DNA of 64,000 bases from CAZTTG01 sp964615935. Its GTDB lineage: Bacteria; Planctomycetota; UBA1135; GCA-002686595. Below, piece by piece: positions 54,871 through 63,555 of this stretch; the stretch's first letter is position 1; every line of letters starts with the position of its first letter. The notes beneath the pieces were generated by a model. That model searched no databases, had not been told where the DNA came from, and saw nothing but the letters and a program-made list of their open reading frames with translations. Where the stretch lies: the NCBI GenBank assembly GCA_964615935.1, contig CAZTTG010000017.1, forward strand, positions 1 through 64,000, given 5' to 3'. Made by a program: the position numbers and the translations under genes.

Positions 54871-55731
54871 CTACTCGATAAGCGGTGCTTCGTTGGTCCA
54901 CCGTCGGTCCGCGACGCGCGACCTCACCGTGCAGCGGAGGGTCGCGTACAGGCAGCGCGCCTTGGGGTCCTCCCGGACCTCGAAGCCCAGCTGGTCGAGA
55001 TGGGCGGCCATTCCCCGGCCGCTGTACTCCGGTTCCTGCGGCCGGCGCAGGGTCCCGAGCTGGCAGTACTCGTGAGCCTCCAGGTAGATGTGATCGAAGC
55101 GCCGCAGGGTGGCCTCGTCGGCGCCGTAGAGGATGGCGTACTCCGAGCCCTCGGCGTCGATCTTCAGGAGGCGGCAGCGCTCGACCCCGCGCTCGTCGAG
55201 CAGCTCGGCCAGGGAGCGGGCGGGGACCCGGGTCGCCGGCCCCAGGGCCGCCACCACGGCGTGGCCTCCCATGTTGTCGGCGCTCTCGTGGATCTTCAGG
55301 CTCCTCGAGCCGGGACGCCAGACGGCCATCTGGAGGGCCTCGATGCGATCCTCCAGGCCGTTGCGCGCGATGTTCGCCCGCAGGAGCCGGAAGTTGGAGG
55401 GCGCCGGCTCGCAGGCGATGACGCGCGCGCCGGCGGTGGCCGCGAGCAGGGAGAAGACGCCGATCTGGGCGCCGACGTCGATCACCAGATCGCCCGGGCC
55501 CAGGCCCAGGCCGTCCAGGGGGTACAGCCGCCCGCTGCCGATCTCCGCCGCGATGACCTCGTCCACGGTCCCCTGCCGGAGCGCGAGCACGGGGCCCTGA
55601 GGCATCTGGTGGTCGATGAGCAGGGGTCTGCCGAACCCCAGGCGTTCCAGGAAGAGCAGGGCGCGGTTGCGCCAGCGGGCGCGCGCGAAGATGAGCCCCC
55701 GCATGATGGCTTCGCTCCTCTCGCGGCCCAT
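54871..55731 (-). CDS. FkbM-family SAM-dependent methyltransferase
   Basis: A 286-residue methyltransferase. LVIDVGAQIGVFSLLAA is motif I, VIACEPAPSNFRLLRANIARNGL is motif II, and RLLKIDAEGSEYAILYGA is the characteristic FkbM segment. FkbM enzymes O-methylate sugars in glycans or natural products. The ATG at 55731 is used; ATG 55704 (MRGLIFAR) is an alternative. It is divergent from the sulfatase-like gene, with a 90-base spacer. Confidence 0.88.
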   Translation of the reverse strand: MGRERSEAIMRGLIFARARWRNRALLFLERLGFGRPLLIDHQMPQGPVLALRQGTVDEVIAAEIGSGRLYPLDGLGLGPGDLVIDVGAQIGVFSLLAATAGARVIACEPAPSNFRLLRANIARNGLEDRIEALQMAVWRPGSRSLKIHESADNMGGHAVVAALGPATRVPARSLAELLDERGVERCRLLKIDAEGSEYAILYGADEATLRRFDHIYLEAHEYCQLGTLRRPQEPEYSGRGMAAHLDQLGFEVREDPKARCLYATLRCTVRSRVADRRWTNEAPLIE

Positions 55732-55821
55732 GGGCCGATTGTAGCAGGCCGCGGATCGCGCCGCGGCTCGCGATCCCGCGCCGCAGCGCCTATCCTGGTC
55801 GGGGAGGGTGGACGGCGCGGC

Positions 55822-57786
55822 ATGGAGGATCGATCCGGAGCACGAGGGCGCGAGCGGGCGGGGCGGGTTCGGGCCGCGGCTTGCGGCATCGCCCTGCTCC
55901 TTCTCGCCTGCAGCGAGGCCGGACGAGCGCCGATCGAGACCTCGCGCGAGGTCCTCTTCTCGCTCCTCACGCGGAGCGACGCGCGCCCGCCCGACTCCGA
56001 TGCCAGCGTCGAGCTCCGCCTGGTCTGGCCCCGCATGAGCTTCCATCGAGACTCGGCCGGCCTGCCGGCGGCCGTGGTCCCGATCCCCGGCAGTCTCTCC
56101 TTCGTCCTGCCGCGGGACACGCCCCCGGGCGCCGAGCTGCAGCTCGCCCTGGGACTGGACGCCGCCGCCCACGAGGGCGAGGGCGGGGGCCGCGTCCGCC
56201 TGGAGATCCGGCTCGACGGCGGGACGGTCCTCTCCCAGGAGATCGGCTGGGGCGAGGAGGCCCCCCGGGCAAGACGGCGCTGGTCGCGGCACGCGCTCGC
56301 GGTCGCGGCCGGCGAGCGACTGGAGCTGCGGGCGGAGGCCACCTCCGGGCCGCCCCCCCCGGACGGCGCGGCCTTCGGCCTGCTCGACGTGTCCGCGCCG
56401 GTCCTCCGGCGCCGGACCGAGGCCTCGCGCGGCGCGCCCAGCCTGGTCCTGATCCTGATCGACACCCTGCGGGCCGACCGGCTGGGGTGCTACGGATCCC
56501 CTGCGGGCGCCTCCCCGCACGTGGACGCGCTGGCGGCGCGCGGGACGCTCTTCGAGCGGGCCTACGCCCCCTCCCCGTGGACCTGGCCCTCCACCGCCAC
56601 CCTGCTGACCGGGCTCTCTCCTCCGGCTCACGGCGTCCTGGGCCTGCCCTCCTGCTTCCTGGCCCACGACCACCTGACCCTCGCCGAGCAGCTTCGCCGC
56701 GCGGGCTTCGCGACCGCCGCCATCTCGACCAGCCCTCTGGTCGACCGCGAGCGCAACTTCGACCAGGGCTTCGAGGAGTTCCACCACCTCATCGACCGCG
56801 AACGCGACTCCGGTCAGGGCCTCGACGAGGCCGACCACGGCGTCTTCGGGACCGCGCCCGAGGTCCTGGCCCTGGCCGAGCCGTGGCTGCGCCGCCGGGC
56901 CGGCGAGCGCTTCTTCCTGTACCTGCACCTGACCGAGCCGCACGGACCCTACCTGCCCGATCCCGCCCTGGCCTCGGCGTGGATCCCCGAGCGCGCGCCC
57001 GAGGGCTGGCGCCCCCGACGGGTGTCGCAGCTCCTGCGTCGCCGCACGGCCGGGGAGGCGATCGACGAGGAGCTCCTGCAGCGCTGCCTGGAGCACAACT
57101 CGGCGCTCTACGACGGCGAGGTGGCCACCGTGGACCACGCGGTGGGCCGGCTCCTGGAGCTGCTCCGGGAGCTCGGCCGTCTGGAGGAGACCCTGGTCGT
57201 GGTGACCAGCGACCACGGCGAGGAGTTCGCCGAGCACGGCATGAGCGGGCACGGCAAGCAGCTCCACGAGGAGAGTCTGCGCGTGCCGCTGATCGCCGCG
57301 GGGCCGGGCGTGCCGCCGGGCCGACGCGTGCAGCGCGCCGTCCCGCTGCGGCAGCTCCCGGGGAGCCTCCTCGCGCGCCTCGGCGTCTCGCCGGGCCGCT
57401 TTCCGTTCGAGGGCGACCTGTGGGGATCCGACCCGCCCGAGGGGGGGCCGCTCTACTTCTCGATCCAGATGGGCCGGTGGGTGGAGGAGGACGGGAGCTT
57501 CGGTCGGGACCAGACCCCGGTGCACGGCGTGCGCCGCGGAGAACATCTGCTCCTGTGGTGCCCGGCTCGCGGGAGCTCGGGGGGGGCGCTCCGGCTCTAC
57601 GATCTCGGGAGCGATCCCGAGGCGCTGGCCGACGTCGCCACTCGCCATCCGGATCTGAGCGAGGAGCTCCGGCGGATGATCGCCGAGTGGCTCGCCAGCG
57701 AGAGCGCGCGGCGCCCCGAGGCGGTTCCGGGCGGGGCCACCGCCCTCGAGATGCTGCGGGGGATCGGCTACGTGGAGGTCCGCTGA
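55822..57786 (+). CDS. lipoprotein of the sulfatase/alkaline-phosphatase superfamily lacking the formylglycine motif
   Basis: A 654-residue protein. Lipobox LLLLAC puts the lipidated Cys at 30. A beta-rich domain of about 180 residues precedes the sulfatase-like core: LVLILIDTLRADRLGCYG (metal Asp), then the nucleophile region SPWTWPSTATLLTG instead of C/S-x-P-x-R. VVTSDHGEEFAEHG and HGKQLHEESLRVPLIAAGPG complete the metal site. The central Thr in WTWPS could be the nucleophile, as in phosphoglycerol-transferase-like relatives, so it may be a phosphotransferase or phosphodiesterase rather than a sulfatase. It is the intact paralogue of the pseudogene at 26493. Confidence 0.85.
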   Translation: MEDRSGARGRERAGRVRAAACGIALLLLACSEAGRAPIETSREVLFSLLTRSDARPPDSDASVELRLVWPRMSFHRDSAGLPAAVVPIPGSLSFVLPRDTPPGAELQLALGLDAAAHEGEGGGRVRLEIRLDGGTVLSQEIGWGEEAPRARRRWSRHALAVAAGERLELRAEATSGPPPPDGAAFGLLDVSAPVLRRRTEASRGAPSLVLILIDTLRADRLGCYGSPAGASPHVDALAARGTLFERAYAPSPWTWPSTATLLTGLSPPAHGVLGLPSCFLAHDHLTLAEQLRRAGFATAAISTSPLVDRERNFDQGFEEFHHLIDRERDSGQGLDEADHGVFGTAPEVLALAEPWLRRRAGERFFLYLHLTEPHGPYLPDPALASAWIPERAPEGWRPRRVSQLLRRRTAGEAIDEELLQRCLEHNSALYDGEVATVDHAVGRLLELLRELGRLEETLVVVTSDHGEEFAEHGMSGHGKQLHEESLRVPLIAAGPGVPPGRRVQRAVPLRQLPGSLLARLGVSPGRFPFEGDLWGSDPPEGGPLYFSIQMGRWVEEDGSFGRDQTPVHGVRRGEHLLLWCPARGSSGGALRLYDLGSDPEALADVATRHPDLSEELRRMIAEWLASESARRPEAVPGGATALEMLRGIGYVEVR

Positions 57787-57892
57787 GCTCGCCGGGGCGG
57801 CCCTCGGGCGCCCTGAGCGGGCCCGGCTCGAAAGCGCGGCTTGCCCTACCCGTCCGCCGGGCCGCGGCCCCTATACTCCAGCGTGGTCCATC

Positions 57893-57910
57893 TCGTACGC
57901 GTCGTACGCG
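57893..57910 (+). repeat. tandem 9-base repeat upstream of the Gfo/Idh/MocA gene
   Basis: TCGTACGCG occurs twice in direct tandem, 35 bases before the start codon at 57946 and 15 bases after a TATACT -10-like element (57872-57877). Each copy contains the palindrome CGTACG. It may be a regulator site. Confidence 0.35.
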
Positions 57911-57945
57911 CGCCGGTTTCTCTCCTGCGAGAAGGTAGAGCATTC

Positions 57946-59265
57946 ATGAAGGACCCCCGCCGAATCAGCCGACGCAGCCTCGTGAAGGGCGCCGCCGCCG
58001 TCGGCGCTGCCATGGCGCTGCCCACCATCGTCTCCGCTTCGGCCCTTCCTCGCCGCGGGCGCACCGCGCCCGGAGAGCGCATCGCCATGGGCTTCATCGG
58101 CGTGGGCTCCCAGGGCACCGGTAACATGCGGACCTTCCTGGGCAGGAAGGAGGTCCAGGTGGTGGCCGTGTGCGACGTCGATCGGGCCCACCGCGAGCGG
58201 GCCAAGAGGATCGTCGACGAGAAGTACGGCGACGAGGGCTGCGCGACCTACCTCGACTTCCGGGAGCTCGTCGCGCGCGGGGACCTCGACGCGGTGGGCC
58301 TGGCGCTGCCGGATCAGTGGCACGCGGCTCCGGCCATCCTCGCCGCCCGGGCGGGCCTCGACATTCACGGCGAGAAGCCGCTGTCGCGCTCGATCCGCGA
58401 GAGCCGATCCATCTGCGACGCGGTCCAGGGCTACGGCCGGGTGTGGCAGACCGGTAGCTGGCAGCGCTCGCAGCCGCACTTCCGCCACGCCTGCGAGCTG
58501 GTCCGCAACGGCGCCATCGGTAAGGTGCACTTCGTGGAGGTGGGCTTGCCCACGGGCAGGCCCGGCGAGACGAGGCCGCCCAGGCCGATCCCCGAGGGGC
58601 TCGACTGGGACCGCTGGCTGGGCCCCGCGCCCTGGCGGCCCTACTGCGAGTTCGGGGGCAACAAGTGCCACTGGGACTGGCGCTGGATCCAGGACTTCTC
58701 GGGCGGTCAGCTCACCGACTGGGCCGGGCACCACATCGACATCGCCCACTGGGGGCTGGGGCTCGACGACACCGGTCCGGTGGAGGTCGAGGGCCGCGGG
58801 GAGTACCCCCCCGACGGCCTGTGGGACGCCCCCACCGCCTACGAGTTCACCGCCAGGTACGCCGACGGGCTGGTCATGCGGGTGGGCAACGACCGACGGA
58901 TCGGGTTCATGGGCACCAAGTGGCACGGCGCCGACGGCTGGGTGCACGTCAACCGGGGCGGGCTGAAGGCCTCCGACGAGAGCCTGGTGAACCCCGACGC
59001 CATCGGTCCGGACGACCTGCGGCTGTACCCCGCCGGCCTGGGCCGGGACCACATCGACAACTTCCTCGACTGCGTGAGGAACCGGCAGCTCACCATCGCC
59101 CCGGTGGAGACCGCCTGCCGCTCCATCAGCGTGGGACACCTGGGCGAGATCGCCATGCTCACCGGGCGGCGGATCCGCTGGGATCCGGAGAGGGAGGAGA
59201 TCCTGGACGATCCCGGAGCCAGCGCGCTCCTGGGCCGGGCCTACCGCGAGCCGTGGGTGCTTTGA
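57946..59265 (+). CDS. Tat-exported Gfo/Idh/MocA family oxidoreductase
   Basis: A 439-residue NAD(P)-binding protein. ISRRSLVKGAAAVGAAMALP is a twin-arginine signal. IGVGSQGTG is the Rossmann loop, and DIHGEKPLSRS contains the catalytic Lys motif EKP. HWDWRWIQDFSGGQLTDWAGHHIDIAHWGLG is the conserved second-domain segment typical of planctomycete members. The start is the ATG at 57946, which gives the Tat signal. The next gene starts 14 bases after the stop with a GAGGAGGAG site, so the two form an operon. Confidence 0.92.
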   Translation: MKDPRRISRRSLVKGAAAVGAAMALPTIVSASALPRRGRTAPGERIAMGFIGVGSQGTGNMRTFLGRKEVQVVAVCDVDRAHRERAKRIVDEKYGDEGCATYLDFRELVARGDLDAVGLALPDQWHAAPAILAARAGLDIHGEKPLSRSIRESRSICDAVQGYGRVWQTGSWQRSQPHFRHACELVRNGAIGKVHFVEVGLPTGRPGETRPPRPIPEGLDWDRWLGPAPWRPYCEFGGNKCHWDWRWIQDFSGGQLTDWAGHHIDIAHWGLGLDDTGPVEVEGRGEYPPDGLWDAPTAYEFTARYADGLVMRVGNDRRIGFMGTKWHGADGWVHVNRGGLKASDESLVNPDAIGPDDLRLYPAGLGRDHIDNFLDCVRNRQLTIAPVETACRSISVGHLGEIAMLTGRRIRWDPEREEILDDPGASALLGRAYREPWVL

Positions 59266-59279
59266 GAGGAGGAGCCCAG

Positions 59280-61796
59280 ATGAACCTCCAGCGGGATTCG
59301 AAGGGAAGGTGGAACATGCTTGCCGATCGCACTCCGAGCGCCATCACCGCCCTGGCGGCGGCGATCCTGGCCCTGACCCCGGCCTGCCGGACCGCGCCCG
59401 AGAGCGAGGCCCCGCAGGCGCCGGTGGTCGAGATCCCCGCCGCCCCGGACGCGGGCACCTCCGCGGTCGCGCGGTACGAGTTCGGGGGGAGCCGCGAGGC
59501 CCTGTCCGCCCTCGAGGAGCGGATCCGCTCGGCCTCGCCCGAGGAGAGCCTCGAGATCGAGCTGCAGCTCCTGGCCGTCCTTTGCTGGCCCGAGTCCACT
59601 CTCGCGGGCCGGCAGTTCGCCTGCCGCATGCTGCGGCGGATCGGCGGTGAGCGCTCGATCCCCACCCTGACCGAGCTCCTCGACGACGAGGAGATGGCCC
59701 ACCCGGCGCGCTTCGCGCTGCAGGGCCTGGACTCGCCAGCGGTGGACGAGGCCCTGCGCGCGGCCCTCGAGGAGCTGGACGGCGATCTCCTCCTGGGGGT
59801 CATCGACACGCTCGCCGCGCGGGGCGACCGCCAGGCGCTGCCCCGGCTGGAGGAGCTGGTGGCCGATGAGCGAGCGCCCACGGCGCGCGCCGCGATCTCG
59901 GCCGTCGGCCGCATCGGGGGGACGGAGGCCGAACGGATCCTGTCCGCCGCGACCGTGGCGGAGGAGCTGCGATCCGAGCTGCTCGCCGCCCGGCTGGCCG
60001 GCGCCGAGCGGATGCTGGCCGAGGGCCGGGAGGAGGCCGCCCTGGACGTCTGGTTCGAGCTGTCGAGACCGCCCCATCCCCTGCCCAGCCGGGTCGCGGC
60101 CTGGCGCGGCATCGTCAGGGCCCAGCCCCGAGCGGCGGTCTCCACGGTCTGCGACCTCTTCATGGATCCCGACCCGGAGCTGCAGCGGGCCGCGGCCTCC
60201 CTCCTGCGCGATCTGCCCGAGGACGCGGACACGCGCAAGCTCGCGATCGGCCTGCCGGCGCTCTCGGAGAGCGCGCAGGTCCTGGCGCTGGCCGGGATGG
60301 CCTTCCGCGGCGACGACTCGGCGGCCCCCGCCGCCGCGACCCTGGCGACCGAGAGCGGGGACGCCGAGGTGCGCGCCGCGGGTCTGCGGGCGCTGGGCGC
60401 GCTGGGCGATCCGAGCCACGTGGACCTGCTCGCCCGCTGCGCCGCGAAGGGGGGCGCCGAGGGCGAGGCGGCCTCCTCCAGCCTGACCCGGCTCCGCGGC
60501 CGGGAGGCGGACGCGGCCATCCTCCGCTGCCTGGAGCGCTCCGACAGCCAGGTCCGCGCCGCGGTGATTCCCTGCGTGGTCGCGCGGCGATCCCCCGGGG
60601 CCGTGGAGAGGCTCACGGGCTGGGCCACCGACGAGGACTCCGCCACCCGGCGCGAGGCCCTGCGGGGGCTCGGACGCCTGGCCGGAGAGGGAGACCTGCC
60701 CGAGCTGGTGGACCTCCTGGAGAGCGTCGAGGAGAGCCCGGAGGCCGCGGTCCTGGAGGAGGCCATCCTGGGCATCTGCCGGGGCGCGGCGGATCCGAGC
60801 GGGCCGCTGGGCCTGCTCGTGGGTGCGCTCGAGGGCCGGCCCGCCCCGGCCCGAGCCTCCCTGCTCCGGGTCCTGGGCGACCTGCCGTCCGAGACCTCCC
60901 TCGCCCCCCTGATCGAGGCCGCCGGCGACCCCGATCCCGCGGTGCGATCGGTGGCGGTGAGGGCCCTGGCGGAGTGGCCGGACGCCGGTCCTGCCGGCGT
61001 GCTCCGGGACCTCTCGCGCACCTCCCCGGAGGCCCCCGAGCGACTGCTCGCCCTCCGCGGCTGGCTGCGCGCGCTGGCCCTCAACGAGGATCTCGATCCG
61101 GACGAGATGGGGATTGCCTTCGCCGAGGCCCTGCGTCTGGCCCGTACCCCCGAGGAGAGGGAGGTGGTGGTCGAGCGAGCGGGTCAGGCCGAGGACCCCT
61201 GGGTGCTCGACTTCCTCGAGCCGCTCCTCGAGGACGACGCGCTGGCCCCTGCGGCCGCTCCAGCCCTCGACCGGGTCCGCTCGGTGCTGGCCCGCGGGGC
61301 CTCCCACGACGCCCAGGGTCGGGCGGTGACCCTGGCCTTCCCCTACGTGGACCGCTACAGCGGCGGCGATCCCGACGCCCTCACCGACGGCCTGTGGGGC
61401 TCGACGAACCACACCGACGGGCGCTGGCAGGGTTTCCAGGGCACGGACCTGGACGCCGCCATCGACCTCGGCCAGACGATCGAGGTGAGCAGCGTGCGCG
61501 CGGGCTTCCTCAGCAATCCCAACTCCTGGGTCTTCCCGCCGACGCGGGTGGAGATCTCCCTGTCCGCGGACGGTCAGTCGTGGCGAACCGTGTACTCGCT
61601 CGATCCCGGGCCCCTGGAGGAGATGGAAGAGGCCCGCAGCTGGGACGCCTTCACCGAGCTGACCGGCGAGTCGGCGCGCTACCTGCGCGTGCGCGCCGAG
61701 AGCGTCGGCATCTTGCCCGAGTGGCACTCCGGCTCGGGGGAGAAGGCGTGGCTCTTCGCGGACGAGATCCAGGTGAATCCGCGCTACGAGAAGTGA
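59280..61796 (+). CDS. HEAT-repeat lipoprotein with C-terminal F5/8 type C (discoidin) domain
   Basis: An 838-residue lipoprotein. The lipobox LTPAC (Cys36 from the first ATG, Cys24 if translation starts at Met13, which gives a more usual signal peptide) precedes about 600 residues of helical HEAT-like repeats (for example DPDPAVRSVAVRALAEW, DDEEMAHPARFALQGL). The final 140 residues, from AFPYVDRYSGGDPDALTDGLWGS to FADEIQVNPRYEK, form a discoidin-like carbohydrate-binding domain (WQGFQGTDLDAAIDLGQTIEVSSVRAGFL). It is probably a surface scaffold binding glycan, acting with the exported oxidoreductase encoded just upstream. Confidence 0.82.
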   Translation: MNLQRDSKGRWNMLADRTPSAITALAAAILALTPACRTAPESEAPQAPVVEIPAAPDAGTSAVARYEFGGSREALSALEERIRSASPEESLEIELQLLAVLCWPESTLAGRQFACRMLRRIGGERSIPTLTELLDDEEMAHPARFALQGLDSPAVDEALRAALEELDGDLLLGVIDTLAARGDRQALPRLEELVADERAPTARAAISAVGRIGGTEAERILSAATVAEELRSELLAARLAGAERMLAEGREEAALDVWFELSRPPHPLPSRVAAWRGIVRAQPRAAVSTVCDLFMDPDPELQRAAASLLRDLPEDADTRKLAIGLPALSESAQVLALAGMAFRGDDSAAPAAATLATESGDAEVRAAGLRALGALGDPSHVDLLARCAAKGGAEGEAASSSLTRLRGREADAAILRCLERSDSQVRAAVIPCVVARRSPGAVERLTGWATDEDSATRREALRGLGRLAGEGDLPELVDLLESVEESPEAAVLEEAILGICRGAADPSGPLGLLVGALEGRPAPARASLLRVLGDLPSETSLAPLIEAAGDPDPAVRSVAVRALAEWPDAGPAGVLRDLSRTSPEAPERLLALRGWLRALALNEDLDPDEMGIAFAEALRLARTPEEREVVVERAGQAEDPWVLDFLEPLLEDDALAPAAAPALDRVRSVLARGASHDAQGRAVTLAFPYVDRYSGGDPDALTDGLWGSTNHTDGRWQGFQGTDLDAAIDLGQTIEVSSVRAGFLSNPNSWVFPPTRVEISLSADGQSWRTVYSLDPGPLEEMEEARSWDAFTELTGESARYLRVRAESVGILPEWHSGSGEKAWLFADEIQVNPRYEK

Positions 61797-61804
61797 GGCG
61801 TCTC

Positions 61805-61832
61805 TGAGGGAGCACTCCCCCCGGCTCCCTCA
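61805..61832. terminator. bidirectional hairpin between convergent genes
   Basis: TGAGGGAGC and GCTCCCTCA form a perfect 9-bp stem around a 10-base loop, directly after the lipoprotein gene. It includes the stop codon of the convergent kinase-like gene. Confidence 0.55.
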
Positions 61833-63470
61833 CTCCCCGTTCAGCGGCACCTGCGCCAGGCTCTCCAGCGGGAAGGGCTCGTCGTCGCTGAGCGTCGTCT
61901 GGCCGGGGAAGAAGCGGCCCAGATCGGTGAGCTGCACCCCGGTGGCCGGGGGCATCCCGGTCTCGATGAGCTTGCGGGCCACGCGGACGTACTCGTCGTG
62001 CACCATCCGCAGGTAGGCGTCGGGCCCCCGCTGGGGCTCGGCCACCTCCTTGAACTCGAAGAACTCCTTGGCGTCCTGGGGCGCCTTCAGGATCAGCTGG
62101 GGCCGGCTGTCCTCGTCCTCCTCCAGCCGCCCGCGCACGGTGGCCAGGAAGAACATGGGCGTCAGGTCCTCGTGGCTGATGTTCCAGTGGCGCTCGTAGG
62201 GCTTGTGGGTGAAGAAGTCCACCTGACCGCTCTCGGTGACGGCCATGGCGAAGATGCTGCCCCGGAACTGGGCCTCGGATCGCTCGTAGTCCTCCACCAC
62301 CAGCGCCCCGCAGGAATCGCTCCCCCCCGCCGGGCTCGCGGCCGCCCCAGCCGCGGAATCCCCGTCCGTGCCGGCGGGCCGGGCGAGCTCCCCGGAGGCC
62401 TCCGCCGGCGCGGCGGCGACCGGCGCCTCCCGCGCGACGGGCGCGGGATTCGGCGCGGAGGCGCCCTCCCCCGCCTCGGGGATCAGGTCGAACTTCTCGC
62501 AGCGCGAGCGGGGCCGCGGAATCGGCTCCTGGTCCCGCAGGATGGGGAGGCTCACGCTCATGGTGGTGCCCTTGCCCACCTCGCTGTCGATCGACAGCTC
62601 CCCTCCCAGCTGGGCGATGGTCAGGCGGACGAAGACGAAGCCCAGCGAGTGCAGCTCGCCGTCGAGGGTCTCCCGGTCGGAGAGGAGCTGGGCGATCTTC
62701 TCGGGCGGCATGCCGGTCCCGTCGTCGCGCACCCGCAGCACGATCCGGTCCGCCTCCTCCCGCGCGCTCACGTTGAGGATGCCGACCTTCTTCCCGGCCA
62801 GGGCGTCCACGGAGTTCATGATCAGGTTGAAGAACATCCGCCGGAAGCGACTCCGGCTCCCGCCGATGACCGCCGGGTCGAGCTGGTCGATCTGGAGCTC
62901 GACCCGGGCGCTGCTCTTCTCCGCCACGTAGCCGCGGATGACGTTCGCGGTGAAGTCGCGGATGTCCTCGGCCAGGTCGAAGACCTCGTGGACGGCGCGG
63001 TCCTCCATCTCGGCGAGGAAGTGATCGATGCGGTAGTAGACCCCGCATATCCAGCGGATGCAGTTGCGGTAGTGCAGGCGAGAGCGAGCCGAGCGCGAGT
63101 CCGGGGGGAGGAAGGACAGGACCATGTCGTTGCGACCCCACAGCGGATTGAGGATCAGCTCGCACATGTCGAAGATGGTCTGGATGTAGCTCCGCCCCAG
63201 CCGCAGGATGGATCGATCCGGCGAGAAGCTCTTGACGGCGTTGGAGTAGTCACCGAGGGCCCGGCGGAGGCTGACCGCCTTGGTCTTCAGCTCCTGGAGG
63301 TCCTCTCCGTGGAGGGCCTGGGCCTGCTCGATGCCGAAGATCTCGAGATCCGTGTTGAGGGTCACGTGGAAGTGAATCACCTCGTTGATGAACCTCTCCA
63401 CGCGCAGGTCGTGGATCAGGAACTTGATCTCGGCGACGTCCTTCTTGGTGCCTTCGGTGTAGTCTGCCAT
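61830..63470 (-). CDS. histidine-kinase-like ATPase protein with unknown C-terminal domain
   Basis: A 546-residue soluble protein. The N-terminal 190 residues are helical. A GHKL ATPase domain follows with N-box FFNLIMNSVDAL, G1 box RDDGTGMPPE and G2-like LGFVFVRLTIAQLGG and GKGTTMSVSLP. No canonical H-box phospho-acceptor is evident, so it may work as a phosphatase or an unconventional kinase. An Ala/Pro-rich linker (about 345-395) leads to a C-terminal domain of about 150 residues (FRGSIFAMAVTESGQVDFFTHKPYERHW) that is not recognised. No transmembrane segment and no adjacent response regulator. Confidence 0.75.
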   Translation of the reverse strand: MADYTEGTKKDVAEIKFLIHDLRVERFINEVIHFHVTLNTDLEIFGIEQAQALHGEDLQELKTKAVSLRRALGDYSNAVKSFSPDRSILRLGRSYIQTIFDMCELILNPLWGRNDMVLSFLPPDSRSARSRLHYRNCIRWICGVYYRIDHFLAEMEDRAVHEVFDLAEDIRDFTANVIRGYVAEKSSARVELQIDQLDPAVIGGSRSRFRRMFFNLIMNSVDALAGKKVGILNVSAREEADRIVLRVRDDGTGMPPEKIAQLLSDRETLDGELHSLGFVFVRLTIAQLGGELSIDSEVGKGTTMSVSLPILRDQEPIPRPRSRCEKFDLIPEAGEGASAPNPAPVAREAPVAAAPAEASGELARPAGTDGDSAAGAAASPAGGSDSCGALVVEDYERSEAQFRGSIFAMAVTESGQVDFFTHKPYERHWNISHEDLTPMFFLATVRGRLEEDEDSRPQLILKAPQDAKEFFEFKEVAEPQRGPDAYLRMVHDEYVRVARKLIETGMPPATGVQLTDLGRFFPGQTTLSDDEPFPLESLAQVPLNGE

Positions 63471-63555
63471 GGTTGGTATCGGCCCGACTTGCGCGCAGCG
63501 AGCGACGGGTGAGAGGATACCGTCGCCGCGGGAGGGCGAGAAGCCCTCTGGGCCG

